Shown here: positions 11,809 to 23,652 of the stretch, piece after piece
Layout of the letters: the number at the start of each line of letters is the position of its first letter
Position numbering within the stretch: the first letter of the stretch is position 1
Assembly: GCF_029873635.1 (NCBI RefSeq)
Contig: NC_080426.1
Coordinates: forward strand, 58,560,673-58,624,672
DNA from: Malania oleifera
Lineage: Eukaryota; Streptophyta; Magnoliopsida; Santalales; Ximeniaceae
Length of the DNA stretch: 64,000 bases
Direction: 5' to 3'
Notes under the pieces: generated by a model
Told to the model about the DNA's origin: nothing
What the model saw: only the letters and a program-made list of their open reading frames with translations
The model's database searches: none
Translations under genes and position numbers: made by a program

Positions 11809-12417
11809 GGGCCCGTTTAGTTGTGGAAAACAGTTTTCATTTTCCATTAAAGTTTTTCAAAAATTACAAAAAAGTTAGCTGATTTTTCATTTTTACAACA
11901 TGTGTATGAAATAAATGAACAACAATAAACAGTTTTGGCACTATTTTCTTGTGGAAATAGTTTTATTTTCCATTTCTAATTTTTCAAATAATTACAAAAA
12001 TGTCATTTTTTTTTTCCAATTTTCCAAATTTATATAGAAAAGTTGAAAAGCATTTTTTGCTATATTTCTAGATTTCTAACTCTTATTTTGCATATCAGAG
12101 CATGGAATGCAGATCTTGAATTTTAATTTGTATTTATTATTTATAAGTTTTCTTCTAAATCCACATAAATTCAAATTCAAGCTCTAAATTCCATGATTCC
12201 AAATATTACTTTCTATAATTTTTGGAAAATTGAAAAACAAGTTTTTTTTTGTAATTATTTTGAATCTAGAAATAAAAAATGAAAAATTGTTTTGCACATT
12301 TAAACAAACTCTTCATTTTCTACCTTTTTAATATGTATCTTGAAAAACTAAAAAATGAGCCAAAATTTTTATAATTCTCTGGAGAATTAAAAAATGGAAA
12401 ACGGAAAATGTTCTCCA
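11809..12417. mobile_element. AT-rich hAT-like non-autonomous element
   Basis: It starts with GGGCCCGTTTAGTTGTGGAA, the kind of end common in plant hAT MITEs. Its right end, reverse-complemented, repeats CTGGAGAACATTTTCCGTTT-like sequence, so the ends are loosely inverted. The flanking 8-mers TAAACTTA (11801-11808) and GAAACTCA (12418-12425) agree at 6 of 8 positions, as in an aged hAT duplication. It interrupts L1 ORF2. No coding capacity. Confidence 0.4.
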
Positions 12418-12639
12418 GAAACTCAGCCAGTTTACCCTTGACTTTTGTTTTAATAGCTCCTCTTCTATAGACAAAAGTTCCATGAGCACTCATCTTAGCT
12501 AAAAGAGCCTCAGTATTGCCATTTAGTTGGTAAAGACTCTCTTGTTCTTTGCCAAGTGCTTGCATTGCTGATTTTGGCAGCAGAGTTAGAGAAATTTCTT
12601 TTTGTGAAAAGGTTTAAGATTCCCTTTCAAAACTTTTAA

Positions 12640-13560
12640 TTTCTTGTGCAAAACGAACATGTGGGTACCATTATCTATACTTCAAGGAATCTTAACTATT
12701 CTTCATTTCTGGTCCAACCGTTCAAAAATCTGAAAGGACATTTCATGACTTGTTGCCCTATCAGCTGATTAAAAACAAGCATAGCAGGACCATGGTCAGA
12801 TATACCTGGTGGCAAAAACTCTACCTTCAAATTAGGAAAGAAACTATTAAAAGATGGGGAAGTTAGGACCCTGTCCAGTTTCCTAGCTATAAAGTCTTCC
12901 TTTTATTAGTCCAAGTAAATAAGGGTCGCATAAAAGAGTAGCTGTTGGAAATGAAAACTATTAGCTCCACACGAAGTTTGTGAATAAGCGATTGTTCTGT
13001 CCTATTTCACACAAGAAGACCTTGAAATCATGGACTCCAGCCAATCCTCCAGTAGAAACAGTGTAATACTCGAACAAATCCTTCACAATATCAAGTCACC
13101 AAGGACAACCCATGGGATCTCAGCAATTATAAAGGGTCGCCCAGGCCATAAGGCTTCCCACTTTGTGAGGGTAGGGGCAGGGTTGTCACAGTGCACATAG
13201 CCTTACCCGTATTTTGTGTGGAGAGGCTGTTTCCTTGGACTTGAACCCTTGACCAACTGGTACAAAAGATCTCAGCAATTATCTTTGCTAGAATTTACAG
13301 GTCAGCCCACAAATGTGTTCTTTTCTGCGCCTTAATAGAAGCATGTATAAAAGTAACCCATTCATGTTTTCCTTCAATTTGACACATGATAGAGATGGCT
13401 GGTCTAATCTTCCTAACTTCAATAACATTAAGCAAGGGTTACAGCCCACCATACCCTGCTAGTCATCCCATCAATCTCATAGCTATGCATAAAGCCAAGC
13501 CCTTTTGGATAGCCTTTAAATCTTTTTGGATTAACTTTGTTCTCATATAAATTAATTATA
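12640..13560 (-). pseudogene. L1 ORF2 endonuclease region
   Basis: On the minus strand, 12750-12880 reads as the C-terminal half of an APE-type L1 endonuclease, with L-D-R-V-L and P-G-I-S-D-H-G-P; the S-D-H motif carries the catalytic His. Near 13100 the strand encodes W-V-V-L-G-D, the start of the G-D-F-N motif, but the frame is lost there. The SINE at 13131-13267 is inserted right beside it. The domain is inactive. Confidence 0.6.
13131..13267 (-). mobile_element. Au-type SINE with 15-bp target-site duplication
   Basis: A 137-bp insert flanked on both sides by GATCTCAGCAATTAT (13116-13130 and 13268-13282), a perfect 15-bp duplication. On the minus strand it begins with a tRNA-like promoter region containing GGTTCAAGTCC (box B-like), then AACAGCCTCTC, GGTAAGGCT and CCCTGCCCC. 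That is the order found in Au SINEs of flowering plants. It is slightly shorter than typical Au copies, and no long A-tail is present, as expected for that family. It sits inside the L1 endonuclease region, so it is younger than the L1. Confidence 0.8.
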
Positions 13561-13639
13561 TGAGCTTTATGCAATTTCCAAGGGTTGACCAGCTTCTAAG
13601 GGTGCCTATCCTTATTCTTCCTTCGACTTCAGTCAATTT

Positions 13640-14898
13640 ATCCCCCTTCTCCTCAAGGCCACTAGCAGTACTCTGCTGATATTTATCACCATTTTGTCTG
13701 CCAACTGTATCTGTGGTCTGCAAGTTATTGTCAGTATAATCAGAAGTCGATCCCAGAATCCCCTACAATTACTTTTCACAAGTCTTGTCCTTCACATTCA
13801 GAATTTTATGCGACTTTCCCATTGCTTTGATAGTAGAGCCATATCTAGTGAACCATCCCAGACACCACCTTCTTGAGGAAGATTACTGAAGACCTCAAAA
13901 GAGTTAACTTTCAAGATTTTATTTCAACGGCCTATTTCCGCAGCTTTAAGATGCAGAACATATGCCTCTTGATTGTCGAAAGAGGGAACCGTATCTGCAC
14001 TTGAATGTTCCTTGACTAAATCCTTCCCATCATTTCACTGCAGGTTTGGCCACCCGTTTCCTATGAACTTTACTGTTTCTTGTTGCATGACCACACACTG
14101 CAACATTCTGCATTTATTACACTTAACAGGCTCCGGAGCATACTCAAGGTCAATTTAAAGTATCTCACCATTAGGAAGTCTAATGTCCACAAGATTAGGT
14201 AGGTAGGTCATGGCGTAAGTCAATCTCCACACAGATCCTTCCATAGGTCAAAATTTTCATCTGTTTAATGTACGAATCGTAATATAAAGGCTTTCCCCCA
14301 GAGTTAGCAATATAGCTCAAGCCTGCTGCAGGTCCATAGATGGGGAATATTGAAGAATTTAACCCGAATAGGCACTTATCCATCTTTAGATTTTTTTAAT
14401 TCTGCAATTGGGCTCCATTGAGACAGGAATAAAGGATTACTTTAAAAGAACCAAGGTCCATTATCTAGAATCCATTTCTTATATTGCTTATTTGCAAACT
14501 TGAACATGAATGCACCAGAAGCCAGAGTGAAGATCTCAATCACACCAAGCTTTTTCCATATCCTGTCAATTACACTACAACATATGAGAATGGAGGAGGT
14601 TTACCAAGAAGCTGACTTATGAGCAATCACTCCATTTTTCAGATCCAAGGGGAAAAAAATATGAGGAGGAGGATCAATCAGAACTTTCCCATCCACTTCA
14701 GACGTTCATAGTACTGCAAATTATCTTCATCAATTCCATCAGCCTTGAACAGATCTTTCCAGCTCAAATTAGAAGACTGACCTTCACAATACTTTTGTGT
14801 TCAGGCTACCCTTGCTCTGCCTCTGGAATTTCCATAAGTTCAGTAAAATCAATTCCACTGTGCATCTTGAGTTCTTCCATAGAAGAATCAGAAGCCAT
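13640..14898 (-). pseudogene. L1 ORF1 (DUF4283-like, Cys knuckle) remnant
   Basis: The likely start is ATG at 14896-14898 (minus strand), followed by a short acidic N-terminus that ends in a stop after about 30 codons. Further along, 14195-14383 shows the DUF4283 pattern (G-L-S-Y-I-A-N, G-K-P-L-Y, R-I-C-V-E-I-D), followed by the C-N-K-C start of a CCHC knuckle at about 14100-14120. These are hallmarks of plant L1 ORF1 RNA-binding proteins. The frame is broken in several places. Confidence 0.6.
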
Positions 14899-15027
14899 TA
14901 GCCTGAATTGAGAATCAAGAAGCTCTTGGAATGTCCAAATTCTGGCAGGAACCAAGAACTGGTAGCTCAAGCTTGCTATCTTGTGAGTGCAACTGAATTT
15001 CCTGCCTCAGATTTGTTTATTTTTTAT

Positions 15028-16898
15028 TCCAAAACCTATTATTTATCTGTGGCATTGGTTAGGTTTGATTGTGAGAAAATATATCCTGTCAATAAGAAAG
15101 CGTGTCTCATTCGTGTATTTGCATGTAGATATCGGATACTGTGAGTTATTGGATATAAATTATTTAAAAAAAAAAAAAAACAAAACCAGGGAATCGTACC
15201 ATAAGGGTATATGGGGTAGAAATAGAATTATGAGAACTTCAGAAAACCGGGGGAAATTAAGTATATATGAAGCTAAGCGAAATCTGGTCAGAGAGAGAAG
15301 CCATTAGTGAACCCATTCCTCTCCTTGATTTTACAAAATGAGTTTCTGACTAAATTTTTTAGAAGATATGTTGGAGGCATAGACTATTCCTGGAATCTAA
15401 GGTGGGTGAATATTCAACCTATTCCTCTTCTTTTTTAATCTTGCTTGCTATTAGTGCATCTTGTTCTTGTTTTTACGAAGTGAGCATCTGGCTCAGAGAG
15501 AGAGAGAGAAACCAGAAGGTCCATATATACTGTTTGGCATCAACAGTAAACTGCTTGCACATTTTGCTTCACCACACTGCTTGTATCCAAAATACATGGA
15601 CCCTCTCAGGCTTAACTTCTTCCTCACAAAGCCAGTAGGTGAATTTTTATGCTAAGCACACTGCTAGCTTTTATAAAGAGAGGAGCAATCCCTATAGTGC
15701 ATTCTAAAATATTGGTGGTGCCATTATTTTGTAAGCAAAATTCCACTTCAAAAAATTATGGTCACAAATAAATATTGTTATTACAAATAGGGTTAGTATA
15801 GTATCTGTTTAGGTAAATCATTCTAGATAATTATGAGGCTGGTTTGGTTCCTGAACTCTTGATTGGATTTCTGATCATGACATGGTCCTAATCCTAACCC
15901 ATTCCCATGGTTAAGTAGAGCGCAGAAAGATGACAACCCTCTCCTGTTGAAGGAGTCTACGTTTGGAAAGTTTATAGGGCTCTCAGATATCAACAGAAGA
16001 GGGTGGAGATCAAGTGTTTCCCTTCAAGGCAGAAAATCTCAAAGATCTTGCTCACCTTCAAAACTGAAAATCATTGGGAGTGGCGGTTCCCAATCTCTGA
16101 TTCTCTTCCCATGGCAGAGGGGATTAACCCAGCATCTTCTGCCCTGCCCAGCCGTGCCCTCCACCGAGAAAGGGCCGACTTCAACGTGTCTTATGATGAC
16201 TGGTAACCATAACGTGTGTGGGAAATAAATACGAGCATGGTTTGCTGATCAACCGTTGTGTTTACTCCTTGTTTGGGCTTATCAGAAATGCTGAGCCAGT
16301 GCTTTATTTTAAGACACTTGCAATTTGCAAATGGGTTCTGACTGTTCGAATGGATTCTTCAGGGCTTGGTGGGATAATCATGCATTAATAGGGTTGCTTT
16401 GGAGGTAGAGGATGGTACATGAAGTAAGTTTATTTATGTTTGGAGGCTCTATTTCAAATTTTGAATTTAAATTTATATGATTTTAGACGAAATAGGTGAT
16501 ACTGTAAGAAAGAAATGAGATTATATTTGGGAACTTGAATTTCAAGCCCTAAAATTGGATTTGTTTGGATTGAATATAACTTAACACAAATTTAAATTCA
16601 AAGGTTCCAAGTTCATGCATCTAAACATGTGATAAGATTTGTGTGAGAGGCTTAGAGCTAGGAGTTTGAACTTGGATTTTGAATTTGTGTGAATTTTCCA
16701 AGTCAAACAAAAGGGAAGGCTTGTTTGGAAGTAATAAATTTGATTTCATTTTATTTCAATGTAACAAATGCATGGTTAAGAGTGTGTTTACTTGTGGAAA
16801 GTAATTCTATTTTAATATTTTTAATTTTTAAATAATTATAAAAATAGAACATGTGGTTAGAATATGGCAATTTTGTTTAATGATTTGGAAATTTGAAA

Positions 16899-16934
<36 letters not shown>

Positions 16935-17000
16935 AATAAAGAGACATCAATCTATTCTTCCCGTATAATGAAAGGTAATAATTTAACATTTGGAATTCTA
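15028..17000. other. intergenic DNA with one unexplained GC-richer block
   Basis: Mostly AT-rich, with an A-run near 15164-15180. The block 15940-16210 is clearly richer in G+C and has overlapping plus-strand frames of 93 and 67 codons (15947-16228, 16003-16206). Neither shows a motif I recognise, and neither has splice sites or conserved repeats that would support a gene. It may be an exon or pseudogene relic. Confidence 0.3.
16901..16929. repeat. (AT)n microsatellite
   Basis: Uninterrupted AT dinucleotides within AT-rich intergenic DNA. Confidence 0.9.
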
Positions 17001-18598
17001 GCTTTTCATTATTAGTGAGTTGGCTTGCTAAATTAGCATTTGCCTGATTAACTAATTACGTGATTGACGTGGTACTTCACCATGCGACTGTGACAGCTAT
17101 TGCACTGATCTTGCTGACATGGCATCTATAGAACTTAGGTGATATCTTTTTGTTTTATCAATAGTTTTATAATTTTACTTTTTGAAGTATGGAGTTTTGA
17201 AATTTGTCTTAATTTAAATTTAAAAATATTATAAAATTATATTAATTTTCTTTCAAAATTTATATAATTTTAAATTTAAATTTAGAAACTCATACTTAGA
17301 GTAATTGACCCAATTGATAATTTTTTTTTAAAAAAATAATTATATCATAACATATAAAATTAGTCACGTGATTGTGATGATATTTATTTATAGGCAAAAA
17401 AAGAGCGCTACCTTCTATTTTCTCTCATGTCATAATTAAATAATAGAAATTTGCTTAATATTGTGCATGAGTATTTTTAGTATCTTGTCATAATCAAGGT
17501 GTTGTCTTTTGATTTTCTCTCGACAAAAAATCGTTTACATGAAATATGTTAGAAATAAATATTCTTATGATAAAATTTGAAAATAACAATTCACATTATG
17601 GATTTATAGAAATTTTTTGTGAACCAAAATTTATGTACCTCATACACAGTTCGTGTGCTCTATTCATTAGCAAAGCAATTGCAACCGAGGCCAACCAACC
17701 AAGGATGGGTGCTCCCTTTAATATTGTAAAATAATTTTCCCATTGATATTTTCAAATTATATGAATTTTACATTCTATAAAAAATTATTTTCAAATTTGC
17801 CCCATTGATATTTTTATCATTTTGTGTACTTTTTTAGATGCATACTCCTTCCATTACTCTTATGCTCTTGAATCTATTTTAATTTTTCAGACTGTTAATA
17901 TTATCTCTAAGAAATCATTTTCCATAGTAATTAAAACATATTCATCTATATATAAAAGTAATGCTATATTTATAATGTGTTTTTCATATATTTTATTTTG
18001 CCCTTATTTAACTACACTATAATTTATCTTTTTAACTTATTTCCTATAAATTCAATTAATTATTTACCCAAAAAGTTTAATTTGGAACCATTTTTTTTCT
18101 ATTTTACCTTTATAAGATGGATCCTTAAGATATTTCTTCTATTATAATATTGCATTACACAATTTTTGAAGAATGTTAACTGTTGCATACAATCTCATTT
18201 AAGAGTTTCATTATTTCTTTATGGCTAATAAGGCAATACTATTTATTACATTCTTCAAATTGGGTTTTTTTCACCATGCCCATTTTTTTAACAATTAATT
18301 TATGTATAAAATTTTTCACATATGCCTTGCTACTATTTAATTCATGCTTAACACAATTTAACAATTAGCAAATTTATGTTGTATAATCCATCGATTCACT
18401 ATCAGTCCATTAATGGTATTATTTTTCATTAGATATTTGTGAAAAAATAACTCGCAAAATGTGTGGATTCATAACTAATTAATATTTGATTATATATTAG
18501 CAAAAGATATGAATTTTGATTTTTTTTTCTATAGTTTTTTTCACATAATAATGTCATGATGAGGAAACAAAAATATTTATGCCACATTTTTGGAATAC

Positions 18599-18614
18599 AC
18601 ACACGCGCGCACAT

Positions 18615-18676
<62 letters not shown>
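18599..18676. repeat. compound (AC)n(TA)n microsatellite
   Basis: An AC-rich part (with GCGC and ACAT interruptions) runs directly into about 24 uninterrupted TA units. Open frames reading Ile-Tyr repeats through it are artefacts. Confidence 0.9.
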
Positions 18677-18678
<2 letters not shown>

Positions 18679-18850
18679 GAACACAAATAATGTAAATTAT
18701 TTTGTGGATAAAAATATCTTTTTCTTTTAAAAGTAAAATAAAAAAATTGTTAATAAGAAAAAAATTTTATGTTATACATAGACCTATGAATATTCAAACA
18801 AAAGTCTCCCAATCTTTTAAAAGACTAAACATTATTAGAAGAAAAAAAAT

Positions 18851-18865
18851 TATATATATATATAT

Positions 18866-18948
<83 letters not shown>
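18851..18948. repeat. compound (TA)n(GA)n microsatellite
   Basis: TA units with a CATACA interruption are followed by about 26 GA units. This mirrors the (AC)n(TA)n tract 200 bp upstream. The open frame through it is an artefact. Confidence 0.9.
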
Positions 18949-18951
<3 letters not shown>

Positions 18952-19343
18952 ATTAATAGTATAAATAATTTTGTTGACGAAATGTCATTATCTTTCAAAG
19001 TTAAGACTAAATATTTCTAAAAGAAATAAGTTTCATATCATATATTGAGAGCAAATTCAACAAAATTAGATAAAATTACATTTAAATTATATAGGAGTTA
19101 TAGTTTGAACATATACGAAAAATAAAAACAATAGAGTATATAGATGTACTTTTGTCTATACTCTAAATTAATAAAAGTACAAATGTGGTAAGATGACTTT
19201 TTTTAAACAATATGCTTGTGTTTTAAGAAGTATGGTGAAATATTCACAAAAGAAAGTAAATTTGATCAAAATAAAATAAAATATATTTATAAGATTTGTT
19301 AGATTACCACTTTATTTAAAAGCTTAAATTGTTAGGTTGTGGG

Positions 19344-19570
19344 TCAACAATGTATATCAAGTTTGAACACTCCATCGCACGTGTAGACCAACAACACGTA
19401 GAGAGATAAACACACAATAAATAACACTCATGATAGGGAATACAATTTTTTTTAGCCAACAATGTATATCAAGTTTTAATACTCCTCCGCACATACAACC
19501 CAACAACACGTGAAGAGACAAACATACAATAAATAACACTCATGATAAGGAATATAATTTTTTTTTTTTT
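19344..19570. repeat. imperfect tandem duplication, period about 113 bp
   Basis: CAACAATGTATATCAAG starts units at 19344 and 19457, and a third partial copy starts at 19686. Each full unit contains ACAACACGT, AATAAATAACACTCATGATA and a T-run. The flanks of the third copy (TTAAGTTGTTAAGTTGTG) also repeat those of the first. Confidence 0.7.
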
Positions 19571-19862
19571 AAAAAAAAACATCACAAAATAAACGAGATT
19601 AGAATCCAAGACCTCTTGGTAACTAGCCTTAATACCATGTTAGATTACTACTTTACTTAAAAATTTAAGTTGTTAAGTTGTGAACCAACAATGTATATCA
19701 AGCTTTAATAAGATTAATTATAGATAAGTTAAAATTTTAACTTAAGACAGAAATTTCTTCATTGGAAAAATAAGATAAACTATCAATATATATACATATC
19801 ATAGCACAAGCAATATAAAATTATAAATCGTTTTGCAAACAAAGCATATTACTAGCTATCAA

Positions 19863-20462
19863 TGTTGAGAGTTCCACTTGTGAATTTTGTCCCACATTGG
19901 AAAAAGTGAATATTTGATGAGTATTTATATACATGGTGTAGCCCAAGACCCAATAGGTTTAAACTTTTGGGTCAAGTTGGTGCTCATCTATGTGTATCAA
20001 GCACACCTTTAGACTTCTCCGGTGCTGACAAGTGGTATCAGAGCCGACGGTTCATAACTCTAGGTGTCGGAGTGTGTGACCGAGGTGAAGAAGGATCATA
20101 TTTTAAGCTGCCGAGATGGATCCAAATTGGGTCAAACATAGAATGTAGGATTGGTTTGGAGGCACCATTTGAAGTACAATCTAAGACACGTAAGACGGTC
20201 CACTTGAGCAAATTGTTGGAGAATTTGTCCCGTAAAGGAGAAGATGACTTCCATTTACGGGGAAACAATTTGAACTTACAAGTGAGGGGAAGATTATTGA
20301 GAATTCCACTTGTGAAATTTGTCTCACATTGGAAAAAGTGAGTATTTGATAGGTGCTTATATGTATAGTGTAACCCAAGACCCAAAAGGCTTACGCTTTT
20401 GAGTCAAATTGGTGCTCATCCATATGTATCAAGCACACTTTTGGACTCCTCCGGTGTTAACA
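19863..20462 (+). mobile_element. complete TRIM retrotransposon (600 bp)
   Basis: A terminal-repeat retrotransposon in miniature. LTRs of 168 bp lie at 19863-20030 (TGTTGAGAG...GGTGCTGACA) and 20295-20462. A primer-binding site TGGTATCAGAGCC (20033-20045, initiator-Met tRNA type) starts two bases after LTR1. A purine-rich tract (20281-20294) precedes LTR2. Flanking 5-mers ATCAA (19858-19862) and ATTAA (20463-20467) match at four of five positions. The 264-bp internal region has no protein motif; the open frame across 19967-20341 is incidental. Such elements depend on enzymes from autonomous relatives. Confidence 0.85.
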
Positions 20463-20815
20463 ATTAAAAGTAAGATAAAACATTTCTTAAAAAAACTTAA
20501 TTCAAGAATAATTAGATAAATTTACATCAGAAAATTAAATTTTAAATTTGAGCCCTAAAAATACATTGGAATAAAAATTAAAATAAATGTATTGATATTA
20601 TAAATGCTCAAAATAAAAAATTATTGAAAATATGCAATGTCATAACAGTATCCCATATGTGGAATATTTATAAATAAAATTATAACATTATATAATTAAT
20701 TTATAGTAAAACTATATCTAAACTTCATTAAGTATCATAAAAACAATTACACAATAATATTTACATGCGATCATGTGCAACACCATGACGAATTTTCTAT
20801 TATTTATACATGTAA

Positions 20816-20962
20816 GGCAAAAACAAGTAGTAAGTTAAATTTTTTGCATAAATTATGTAAATATATAAATTAGGATACTATACATGCATTCATATGCATG
20901 TATGTATAGTGTGCTAAGTGCATATTTTATGCAAAAATTTTAACTTGCTAATTGTTTGTGCC
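20816..20962. repeat. 147-bp foldback (long hairpin)
   Basis: The left arm from GGCAAAAACAAGTAGTAAG (20816) is the near-exact reverse complement of the right arm ending CTAATTGTTTGTGCC (20962). The arms continue through TTTTTTGCATAAA and TTTATGCAAAAA. The centre holds another palindrome, TGCATTCATATGCATGTATG. The whole unit can fold into one long hairpin. It could be a MITE, or a small-RNA-producing hairpin if transcribed. Confidence 0.75.
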
Positions 20963-22758
20963 TCCACTTGCTTGAATAGTTGAATTTAGGTATTATTTAG
21001 TTTTGAAAAATAGTTTTAATTTTTTAATTTTTAGTTATTTAAAAAATTATAAAAATTTAACTTTTTTTTTTTTTGAGAGATTGTTTGATATCGTTTTTGT
21101 TTTTGATTTTTTTTTTATTTTCATAGATTATAAGAACGCGTTTCGTTACATAATTGAACAATAATATTGATATGTAATCATGTGCAGTGCAGTGAAATAT
21201 TTACTAGCGTGTATACATATAAAGTAAAAGTAAAATTTTTAAGTTGTTTAAAAAATTATAAAAATAGTTAACTTATTTTTTAGGACCTATTTCATATTGC
21301 TTTTGTTCTTGATTCTTTGTTTTTTTTTCAATGCAATGAAAAAAAAAAAAAAAAAACCAACTATAAAAACTTATTGTTTACATTGTTGATTTTCTATTGC
21401 TATTGATGACTTAATATATTTGTAAAAAAATTTAAAACTAAATTTTATATTTTCAATGGTTTTGACAATCTATTGTCAAAATATTTTATCCATACTTTTT
21501 AATTAAAATATAAACAAATATCATATGAATCTAAAATATAATTAAAACAAAAAACTCCCATAAATTTTTAAAAAAATTAAGAAATAATAAAATCTATTTA
21601 TAAAACATTTTTGCTATATTTCAATTTTCATGTTGTAAAGTAAATTTTGAAACATAATAATTAAGTAAATAATTATGATAATTTTTATTTTTATTATAGA
21701 ATTTTTAATTTATATTACTTTGTAGATTTATTATTTAAAAATATTTGTAATTGTTATTTGATTTAAGGAAAAAAATGAGCATTTGTTTAATTAATTTTTT
21801 AAATTTATTTTAGTTTTAGTTTTAAAACTATTAACCATACAAGATGTTAGTTTTTTATTTTCAGTTTCTATTTTTGGTTTTTATTTCTAACTTTTGTTTT
21901 CATAATTTTTGAGAGTGATACCAAATGATCCCTTAACTTTTGAAGGTTCATATTAAAAATGTGGAAAATAAAGAGTTTGTTTAAATGCATAAATAATTTT
22001 TTTTTGTTTAAATGTGTAAATAATTTTTTATTTTCTATTTCTAGATTTCAAAATAATTACAAAAAAAAAAATTGGCTTTCCAGTTTTAAAAAATTTATAT
22101 AAGATAATATTTCAAGTCGCAATTTTTAAGTTTGAATTCACGAAAATAGAATCAAAGATTTGAATTTCATGCTTTCAAGTTTGAAATCTAAAAAAAAAAT
22201 AATAATGAAAAAAAGATGTTTTTAACTTTTTTATATACATTTAAAAAATTGAAAAACAGAGGGACATTTTTGTAGTTATTTGAAAAATTAAAAAATGGAA
22301 AGTTAACCTATTTTTTACAAACAAATAGTGTCAAAATTGTTTGTTATTTTTTTATTATATCATACTAATATTATGAGAATAAAAAATTAATTAATTTTTT
22401 TTAAATTAAAAAAAATTCTATTTTTTTACGATGGGCCTATATTTTTTGACAAAACCTCTAAAGTATCAAAACAAAATTTCAATAACTGAATGAAAATCTC
22501 ATGATTCACTCTTTTAACTCGTCATTCACTGTGCATTGAAGCATAAACCGAGGAAAGGAAGAAGCCAAAGGCCTTATCAACCAATTTGACATAGTAAAGG
22601 TCATCTTTATGAGAAATTTTTTAGCGCGCAAAACAATCGGAAGTTATTTAATGGTACCCTAGAAATATGAAATTTAACAAATATGATTTTTTTTAGGAGA
22701 AAAACTTTGACTTTGTAATTGACTTTTTTGTTCTTTTGGGGCAGCAAAATACAATAAA

Positions 22759-22777
22759 CCCCCCCCCCCCCCCCCCT
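22759..22777. repeat. poly-C tract (19 C) followed by T-run
   Basis: An uninterrupted run of 19 C followed by a T-run in otherwise AT-rich DNA. Its length may be unreliable if the assembly used error-prone reads. Confidence 0.9.
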
Positions 22778-23652
22778 TTTTTTAATATATAATTATCTTT
22801 ATGGAAGAAAATTAAGGTTTGGGGTTGTCAACCATGTGGGCAGATGGAAACCTACAGCTCAACCAACTCTCATGTATGTCAAAACAAACCCTAACATTGC
22901 AGCCCTCTATCCCAATGAAACAAAACTCAAGATTGTTGAAAGGGGCTTTTCGTATCTTCTGTTTGTATAAATTTGAATATAAATATGATATTATATAATT
23001 AATGAGTTGCAAATCTCAAACTAGCCACTCAAATCTCTGTCATCATTTTCTCATATCCTTTCTTTCAAAAACTTTCCTTAATTAACAAGATACCTTTCCT
23101 ATTAAAAGATTCAAAAGAAATGGGAAGACAAGTACCTTTCATGGCATGGCAAGTAGGGGTCACCCATGCCCCGGGCATAAGTTCAAGTAATAAAAATTTT
23201 CGAAGGACTCGTTGGTGATTGGAGTTCGTATGTAATAAAAAAAGAAAGAACATTTTCCCATAAAAACCTAAACAAAACATACCAAATTATAATGTAATTA
23301 TTGCACTATTTACATAATTTCACTTCAGATGCATTTAAAAATACGAATTTTCATTTGCATTTGAATGAGTGAATTTTAAAAATTAATATAATATAATATT
23401 TTATTTTATTTAAATCTATACAAATCTAAATTTAAAATACTTCTCTAATTAAAAAAAATTAAATCATCATCTAATTTCTATAATTGTCTGATAAAAAGAT
23501 GATATGATATAGACCGTACTTAATATTTTTTCCGATTTAACAAAAGATAAATCATATCATTTAAACTACATGTAATATTTTTGAAATTAAAAGAAGAAAT
23601 TATAATGGTTAAAGGAGGATTATGGTATGTGGTAATCAATATTTTCCTGACC

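Larger units (their letters stand above)
6065..15027 (-). mobile_element. full-length L1-type LINE, interrupted by later insertions
   Basis: A minus-strand non-LTR retrotransposon. Its 3' end is the short A-tail seen as TTTTTT at 6065-6070. TCCAAAACC occurs directly left of this (6056-6064) and again at 15028-15036, which fits a 9-bp target-site duplication at both ends. Order on the minus strand: a 5' UTR of about 130 bp, ORF1 from ATG 14898 with a DUF4283-like domain and Cys-rich knuckle, ORF2 with endonuclease (S-D-H motif near 12790), reverse transcriptase (F-A-N-D-L-L near 9420) and zf-RVT tail (6212-6691). Five inserts lie inside it. After removing them the element is about 5 kb, normal for a plant L1. 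Many stops and frameshifts show it is dead. Confidence 0.75.
17001..19340. other. AT-rich intergenic DNA
   Basis: Very AT-rich with scattered short frames of low complexity. No coding family, RNA gene or paired long terminal repeat was recognised apart from the microsatellites listed separately. Confidence 0.5.
20463..23640. other. AT-rich intergenic DNA with diverged internal duplications
   Basis: No gene seen. The segments around 20745-20850 and 21160-21245 are diverged copies of each other (both contain ACAATAATATT and ATCATGTGCA). Similarly, 21040-21120 and 21240-21320 share the AAAAATTATAAAAAT and TTTTTGTT(T/C)TTGATT patterns. This points to an old local duplication or a family of AT-rich elements. 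Confidence 0.4.

Noticed and set aside
18429-18956. Open frames rich in Ile-Tyr and Arg-Glu
   Set aside because: They are translations of TA, AC and GA microsatellites.
19967-20341. 124-codon open frame
   Set aside because: It spans LTR, PBS and internal DNA of the TRIM and has no protein motif; the openness is incidental.
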